DNA of 9,382 bases from an uncultured Blautia sp. (lineage in GTDB: Bacteria > Bacillota > Clostridia > Lachnospirales > Lachnospiraceae). The position numbers were made by a program, and so were the translations under genes. Where the stretch lies: contig URWL01000050.1 in the NCBI GenBank assembly GCA_900551465.1, positions 1 through 9,382 on the forward strand. Reading direction: 5' to 3'. Under the pieces are notes generated by a model. That model was not told where the DNA came from. It did no database searches and saw only the letters and a list, made by a program, of their open reading frames with translations. Below, one piece after another: positions 6,045 to 9,382 of the stretch; position 1 is the stretch's first letter; each line of letters opens with the position of its first letter.

Positions 6045-6923
6045 ATGATCCACACATTAGAAAATGAAGAACTCCGCATCCGGATCAACGATCTGGGCGC
6101 AGAATTATCTGAAATTTATGACAAGACAAATGACCGTCAGGTTCTCTGGGATGCCGATCCTGCCTACTGGAAACGCCATGCGCCCATTCTTTTTCCAAAT
6201 GTAGGACGCTGTCATGCAAACCAGTATCGGATCAACGGCAGATCCTATTCTATAGGACAGCACGGATTTGCCCGCGACGCAGAATTTCTGTGTACAGAAA
6301 GCTCCGATACAACGATCACCCATATACTGGAAGCTTCCGAAAAAACCAGAGAAGTCTATCCTTTCCTTTTCCGTCTCTCCGTTACCCATGAGCTTTGCGG
6401 ACGTGATCTCAGGGTTGCCTGGAAAGTAGAAAATCTGGACAACGAACCTATTTATTTCACTATCGGGGGCCATCCTGCATTCCGTGTGCCGGTTCTTCCG
6501 GATACTGCGCAGGAGGATTATTTTCTCACCTTTGATGGTCAGGAAGAACTGACTTTAAGTGTGCTTGATCTTTCCACCGGAACTGTGATCCCGGGAAAAA
6601 CAGACAGGCTCTCTCTGCAAAATGGAGCCTGCCATATCACTCCTGATCTTTTTGACAATGATACTCTGATCTTTGATAACGGACAGGTTGAAAAAGCAGG
6701 AATTTCTTTCCCTGACGGTACCCCATATGTGGAAGTAACCTGCAAAGGCTTTTCTAATTTTGGTATCTGGAGAGCTCCCGGAGCTCCTTTTGTCTGCCTG
6801 GAACCCTGGATGGGACGATGCGATAACTCCGGCTTCACAGAAGAACTGTCACAGAAACCCGGAATTAATCAGGTTGCAGCTGGAGAAGAATTTTTCCGTT
6901 CTTATACGATTTCCATGAAATAA
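6045..6923 (+). CDS. Aldose 1-epimerase family protein (LacX-like mutarotase)
   Basis: The 292-residue cytoplasmic enzyme belongs to the galactose mutarotase-like fold and most resembles the LacX subgroup. Such enzymes interconvert the alpha and beta anomers of aldoses; the sugar used here is not evident. Expected active-site elements are present: Arg44 in WKRHAPILFPNVGR, His73 in GQHGFARD, His143 in GGHPAFRVP, and the probable catalytic base Glu253 in CLEPWMGRCD. Length is normal for the family and there is no signal peptide. The start is fixed by GGGAGG (6032-6037) followed by seven T residues before the ATG. It is the only plus-strand gene in the window, apparently monocistronic, with inverted-repeat operator-like sequences upstream and a strong hairpin 10 nt beyond the stop codon. 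No sugar transport or other sugar catabolic gene adjoins it. Confidence 0.9.
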   Translation: MIHTLENEELRIRINDLGAELSEIYDKTNDRQVLWDADPAYWKRHAPILFPNVGRCHANQYRINGRSYSIGQHGFARDAEFLCTESSDTTITHILEASEKTREVYPFLFRLSVTHELCGRDLRVAWKVENLDNEPIYFTIGGHPAFRVPVLPDTAQEDYFLTFDGQEELTLSVLDLSTGTVIPGKTDRLSLQNGACHITPDLFDNDTLIFDNGQVEKAGISFPDGTPYVEVTCKGFSNFGIWRAPGAPFVCLEPWMGRCDNSGFTEELSQKPGINQVAAGEEFFRSYTISMK

Positions 6924-6933
6924 ACACCCATAA

Positions 6934-6966
6934 TGAAGAGGGCGGTCTGTCACACCGCCCTCTTCA
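6934..6966. terminator. Strong bidirectional hairpin between convergent genes
   Basis: TGAAGAGGGCGGT (6934-6946) pairs perfectly with ACCGCCCTCTTCA (6954-6966) around a 7-nt loop. It lies 10 nt after the epimerase stop and 14 nt beyond the stop of the convergent MerR gene, so it can serve both. Neither side has a proper T run, so it is a weaker intrinsic terminator than the stem suggests; it may mainly stabilise 3' ends. Confidence 0.7.
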
Positions 6967-6980
6967 AATCTGAATCTTAT

Positions 6981-7739
6981 TTACTCTGCCCAGCACACAA
7001 CTGCATCCCGCAGAAACTGTGCACATCCGGATATGCTTCTGTCATAATATTCTGTGAAACGTTCATCCGCCACATACAGCTCCGCAATCCCTTTATGTTT
7101 CCTGACATCATAGCTGTTTCCGGTCAGGGTAAGCCATCTTTTATGAAGAGTTGTAATCTCCTTTCCAATTTCCTCTTTTGGATCTGCCTGACTGGTCACA
7201 GCTGTTTCCAGCAGTCCCTGGATCCTCTGTCCCAGCTCCGTCCATTCCTGATATTGTTCTTTTGTGAGGTTCATCACCGTGTTCTGCATCTTATCTACCT
7301 GAGCATCGCCATATTTTTCCCGGGACTCTTTTCCATAATATTTTTCATGCTTCTCTATTGCATGTTTCTTAAACGCTTCAAATTTTTCCTGATCGTTCAT
7401 GATCTCATTCCTTTCTTCTGCTCTGATCGTAATCTTCAGTGAGTGGATCAGACCTTCCAGCTTCTGCCTTTCTGCCTCCAGAGCGGTCAGGTGGCCTTTC
7501 AGCGCAGCCAGACGGTCAAAGGAGGGATTGTCCAGGCATTCCCTGATCCGGGCAAGCTCCACCCCCAGCGCCCGATAATAAAGAATGTCCTGCAGACGGT
7601 CTACTTCCCTCTTTCCATAATAGCGGTATCCGCTCTCCGCTACTCTGGAAGGCTTCAGCAGACCAATCTGATCGTACCATCTCAGAGTGCGGGTGGTCAC
7701 TCCGGACAGCTTTGATAACTCCTGGATCGAATATTCCAT
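6981..7739 (-). CDS. MerR family regulator with C-terminal TipAS drug-binding domain
   Basis: This 252-residue protein has the same layout as TipAL of Streptomyces and Mta of Bacillus subtilis. The N-terminal MerR helix-turn-helix (1-70) reads YSIQELSKLSGVTTRTLRWYDQIGLLKP, with the winged segment SGYRYYGKREVDRLQ. A coiled-coil dimerisation helix follows (about 76-112). The C-terminal TipAS-like domain (about 114-252) includes FKKHAIEKHEKYYGKESREKYG and the tail YYDRSISGCAQFLRDAVVCWAE. TipAS domains bind hydrophobic or thiopeptide antibiotics, and MerR proteins then untwist promoters with long spacers to activate them. The start has an AGGAG site 7 nt upstream. Its promoter has exactly such a spacer, so it is probably autoactivated. 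An internal Met114 with its own ribosome binding site could give the TipAS domain alone. Target genes other than itself are not obvious. Confidence 0.93.
   Translation of the reverse strand: MEYSIQELSKLSGVTTRTLRWYDQIGLLKPSRVAESGYRYYGKREVDRLQDILYYRALGVELARIRECLDNPSFDRLAALKGHLTALEAERQKLEGLIHSLKITIRAEERNEIMNDQEKFEAFKKHAIEKHEKYYGKESREKYGDAQVDKMQNTVMNLTKEQYQEWTELGQRIQGLLETAVTSQADPKEEIGKEITTLHKRWLTLTGNSYDVRKHKGIAELYVADERFTEYYDRSISGCAQFLRDAVVCWAE
7398..7414 (-). promoter_or_regulatory. Internal ribosome binding site and start for a TipAS-only product
   Basis: Inside the MerR/TipAS gene an AAAGGA sequence (minus, 7414-7409) lies 8 nt before the in-frame ATG of Met114 (7400-7398), exactly at the junction between the coiled coil and the drug-binding domain. 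Initiation here would give a 139-residue protein (6981-7400), close to the 144 residues of Streptomyces TipAS, which is made in this way from tipA. The site is seen in the sequence; its use is inferred. Confidence 0.5.
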
Positions 7740-7798
7740 CTTTTGCTCCTGTCTGCCTTTTCAGGCGAATATTCTAAGGATTTCCCGTCCTTATTAAG

Positions 7799-7829
7799 AT
7801 CATAGCAGTTGACGCAGCGTCAAAGTCAA
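7799..7829 (-). promoter_or_regulatory. MerR-type promoter with 19-bp spacer and palindromic operator
   Basis: On the minus strand TTGACT (7829-7824) and TATGAT (7804-7799) are separated by exactly 19 bp, the long spacing typical of MerR-activated promoters. Within the spacer TTGACGC-T-GCGTCAA (7823-7809) is a perfect 7-1-7 palindrome, abutting the -35 box as in known MerR operators. It drives the MerR/TipAS gene about 60 nt downstream and begins 7 nt after the stop codon of the TraX gene. Confidence 0.85.
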
Positions 7830-7836
7830 GACCTTT

Positions 7837-8568
7837 TTATTCAAAAATACGAATCAGTCCCAAAATTGTCAGATGTACCGGATAAAACCAGTAAAAAAAC
7901 CATTTGGAAAACTTTCGATTTTTCTCCGCTCTTTTTCCATTGTACAGAAAAAGAATGCAGATTCCTGCAAGCGCGGGTCCCACCATGCTTCCCAGCATAT
8001 AGACCACATCTGTCATAAGCGAAAATCTTCCCATTCCTCCCAGAAAATTAAATCCTCCAAAAATCAACGTTCCTGTAATAAATGCTTTTTTCTTTGCATC
8101 TTCCGAATTTCCCGCACGGACAAAAAGAATAGTAAATACCGGCGCAAGGATCGCCCAGTCACTGAACATAGACACAAATACCAGCCCTGCAATGCACAAA
8201 GTCCTGATTACAGGATCTGTCATTTCTTTCATTGCCTTTATAATCAGAAAACATAAAAACAAAGTAAAAAGCATGTTCATCCCAACAAAGTCAAGAATCC
8301 CCTCTGAAGTAAATGCCAGACAAAATGGGATCTGGGAAATCAGCGCAAAAAGAAGCAGTCTTTCTCCGTATTTTTTTACAGATCTGGTATATCCATAGCC
8401 TTCCACCAGAAAATAGCACATGACCGGAGCGGTAAAATAGCCTGCATCCAGAAATATCTCTGCAAGAAGGGTTCCAGGTTTCATAAATACCATGGAAATG
8501 TGGTTCAAAAGCATCGTGACCATAGCAATATATTTTATGGTATCCCGGTTCATTTTTTTATCTTCCAT
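7837..8568 (-). CDS. TraX family membrane protein (putative acetyltransferase)
   Basis: The 243-residue protein is a polytopic membrane protein of the TraX family, named after the F-plasmid protein that N-acetylates pilin. Family landmarks are clear: IKYIAMVTMLLNHISMVF (residues 11-28, with the conserved His23), DAGYFTAPVMCYFLVEGYGYTRSVKKYGERLLLFALISQIPF, GMNMLFTLFLCF, and the C-terminal FYWFYPVHLTILGLI. About seven to eight hydrophobic segments span the length, which is normal for the family. Chromosomal TraX homologues are common in Firmicutes, and their acceptor is unknown; no pilin or conjugation gene adjoins it, so a role in transfer is unlikely. The start at 8568 has a GGAG site 10-12 nt upstream; Met6 is an alternative. 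It follows the EFR1 gene by 29 nt and is probably cotranscribed with it. No terminator is visible after it, and the MerR promoter starts almost at once. Confidence 0.88.
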   Translation of the reverse strand: MEDKKMNRDTIKYIAMVTMLLNHISMVFMKPGTLLAEIFLDAGYFTAPVMCYFLVEGYGYTRSVKKYGERLLLFALISQIPFCLAFTSEGILDFVGMNMLFTLFLCFLIIKAMKEMTDPVIRTLCIAGLVFVSMFSDWAILAPVFTILFVRAGNSEDAKKKAFITGTLIFGGFNFLGGMGRFSLMTDVVYMLGSMVGPALAGICILFLYNGKRAEKNRKFSKWFFYWFYPVHLTILGLIRIFE

Positions 8569-8597
8569 CTTTCAGACTCCTTTTCCCGGAACTCCCC

Positions 8598-9362
8598 TTA
8601 CAGAAACAGTTCATTTTCTTTTCTTTCCTCAAAAAGCTTTGCCATTTTTGTTTCAGCTGCCAGAAGTACCACTTTATTTAATTTGCGTACATTTTTCGGA
8701 CAGACTGCAATGCAGCGCATACAGGCAATACATTTCTTTTCATCTACTTTCTTCACATCTTTTGGATCAATGGCACCTACCGGACAAAACCGTGCACAGT
8801 ATCCACAGGAATTGCATCCTCTTCCGGGTTTAGGAATAAACGGGATTGTTCCAAGTTTTTTGTACGGATGATTTCCAGGAACCTTCACATCTTCCAGATC
8901 TGTCTTCTGCTCCAGCTTTTCCCTGAGTTTCTTTCCAAACTCCTGAAGTTCTTCGGTGTCTCTGGCATCCGGTCTTCCTGCTGCAAACTTTCTCATGATC
9001 GAATGCTCTGCCACTGCCGCCACTGCTCCATAAATGGCAAAGCCTGCTTCTTCTGCCTTATCCTTTAATTCTATAAGCGTATCCTCATAAGCCCTGTTTC
9101 CATATACACATACCAGAACTGTCTTTGCCCCGTTTCCTCTCATCTGAACCAGACGTTCTGCGGCAGTCTGAGGAACCCTTCCTCCATAAGAAGGCATGGA
9201 AATAAAACAAATATCCTCTTTCTGAAATTCATAATTTCCATAATCATCTTCTGCAGAAAGAAGACTGATTTCCTTCTTTTCTTTCTGATAGCCTTCCATC
9301 AGAATATCTGTAACCTTATCCGTACCTCCTGTTGGGCTGAATGTAATCTCATATACTGCCAT
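8598..9362 (-). CDS. EFR1-type flavodoxin/4Fe-4S ferredoxin fusion protein
   Basis: The 254-residue soluble redox protein joins a flavodoxin-like domain (about 1-160) to a bacterial two-cluster ferredoxin (about 180-230). The flavin phosphate loop FSPTGGTDKV (8-17) and the segments SMPSYGGRVP and VCVYGNRAYEDTL match the FMN-binding fold. Two CxxCxxCxxxC(P) motifs bind the clusters: Cys183, 186, 189 and 193, then Cys211, 214, 217 and 221. All cluster ligands are present. Such proteins, annotated as EFR1 family ferrodoxins, are common in anaerobic Clostridia and are presumed electron carriers with unknown partners. The start is supported by AAGGAGG about 8 nt upstream, near the right edge of the window; its promoter lies outside, so it may itself belong to a larger operon. 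The TraX gene follows 29 nt downstream. No oxidoreductase adjoins it in view. Confidence 0.92.
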   Translation of the reverse strand: MAVYEITFSPTGGTDKVTDILMEGYQKEKKEISLLSAEDDYGNYEFQKEDICFISMPSYGGRVPQTAAERLVQMRGNGAKTVLVCVYGNRAYEDTLIELKDKAEEAGFAIYGAVAAVAEHSIMRKFAAGRPDARDTEELQEFGKKLREKLEQKTDLEDVKVPGNHPYKKLGTIPFIPKPGRGCNSCGYCARFCPVGAIDPKDVKKVDEKKCIACMRCIAVCPKNVRKLNKVVLLAAETKMAKLFEERKENELFL

Positions 9363-9382
9363 TTCTGTTTCCTCCTTATTAT

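Noticed and set aside
6933..7442. 169-codon plus-strand frame downstream of the epimerase
   Set aside because: It lies antisense to the MerR/TipAS gene, begins inside the terminator hairpin, and has no ribosome binding site or recognisable domain.
7837..8568. Conjugative element suggested by the TraX homologue
   Set aside because: No relaxase, coupling protein, type IV secretion, integrase or attachment site is in the window; TraX homologues are common on chromosomes.
8492..8871. Two overlapping plus-strand frames of more than 110 codons
   Set aside because: They are antisense to the EFR1 and TraX genes, in competing frames, and lack translation signals.
1..9382. Defence island, CRISPR array, prophage or toxin-antitoxin system
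   Set aside because: No regularly spaced repeats, nucleases, phage genes or paired small toxin and antitoxin frames were found on either strand.

Overview
The window looks like chromosomal DNA from a low-to-mid GC Firmicute, most likely a gut Lachnospiraceae-type Clostridium relative. The evidence is AGGAGG-type ribosome binding sites before almost every gene, clean standard-code reading frames, and a gene set typical of that group: EFR1-type flavodoxin/ferredoxin, TipA/Mta-like MerR regulator, LacX-type mutarotase, LarB/LarC and a secreted Fn3 protein. I see no rRNA, tRNA, CRISPR array, transposase, integrase or phage gene. All genes but one lie on the minus strand, so the text below follows transcription from right to left.

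Right part (9362 to 6981, minus): an EFR1-type protein (flavodoxin-like plus two 4Fe-4S clusters) and a TraX-family membrane protein form a two-gene unit. A MerR/TipAS-type drug-sensing regulator follows, with its own textbook MerR promoter (19-bp spacer containing a perfect 7-1-7 palindrome). The regulator carries a well-placed internal ribosome binding site that could yield the drug-binding domain alone. Its 3' end faces a plus-strand aldose 1-epimerase across a strong shared 13-bp hairpin (6934-6966).

Middle part (6923 to 4053): the aldose epimerase (plus) is divergent from a winged-helix regulator plus MFS exporter pair (minus, ATGA overlap). The 169-bp divergent region holds two different operator-like palindromes: one in the promoter spacer of the regulator, the other just before the epimerase start.

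Left part (4052 to 1): a structured, repeat-like intergenic element (3882-4023) is followed by a secreted Fn3/Ig-like protein. Then come larB, larC and a 5'-complete patatin-like lipase cut by the window edge, closely packed and probably cotranscribed. LarB and LarC are two of the three proteins (with LarE) that make the nickel-pincer nucleotide cofactor of lactate racemase-type enzymes; LarA and LarE are not in the window. The most interesting signal is an intrinsic-terminator-like hairpin with a T run ending 4 nt before the larB ribosome binding site. Any larB transcript must cross it, which suggests attenuation or an undescribed leader RNA controlling cofactor synthesis.
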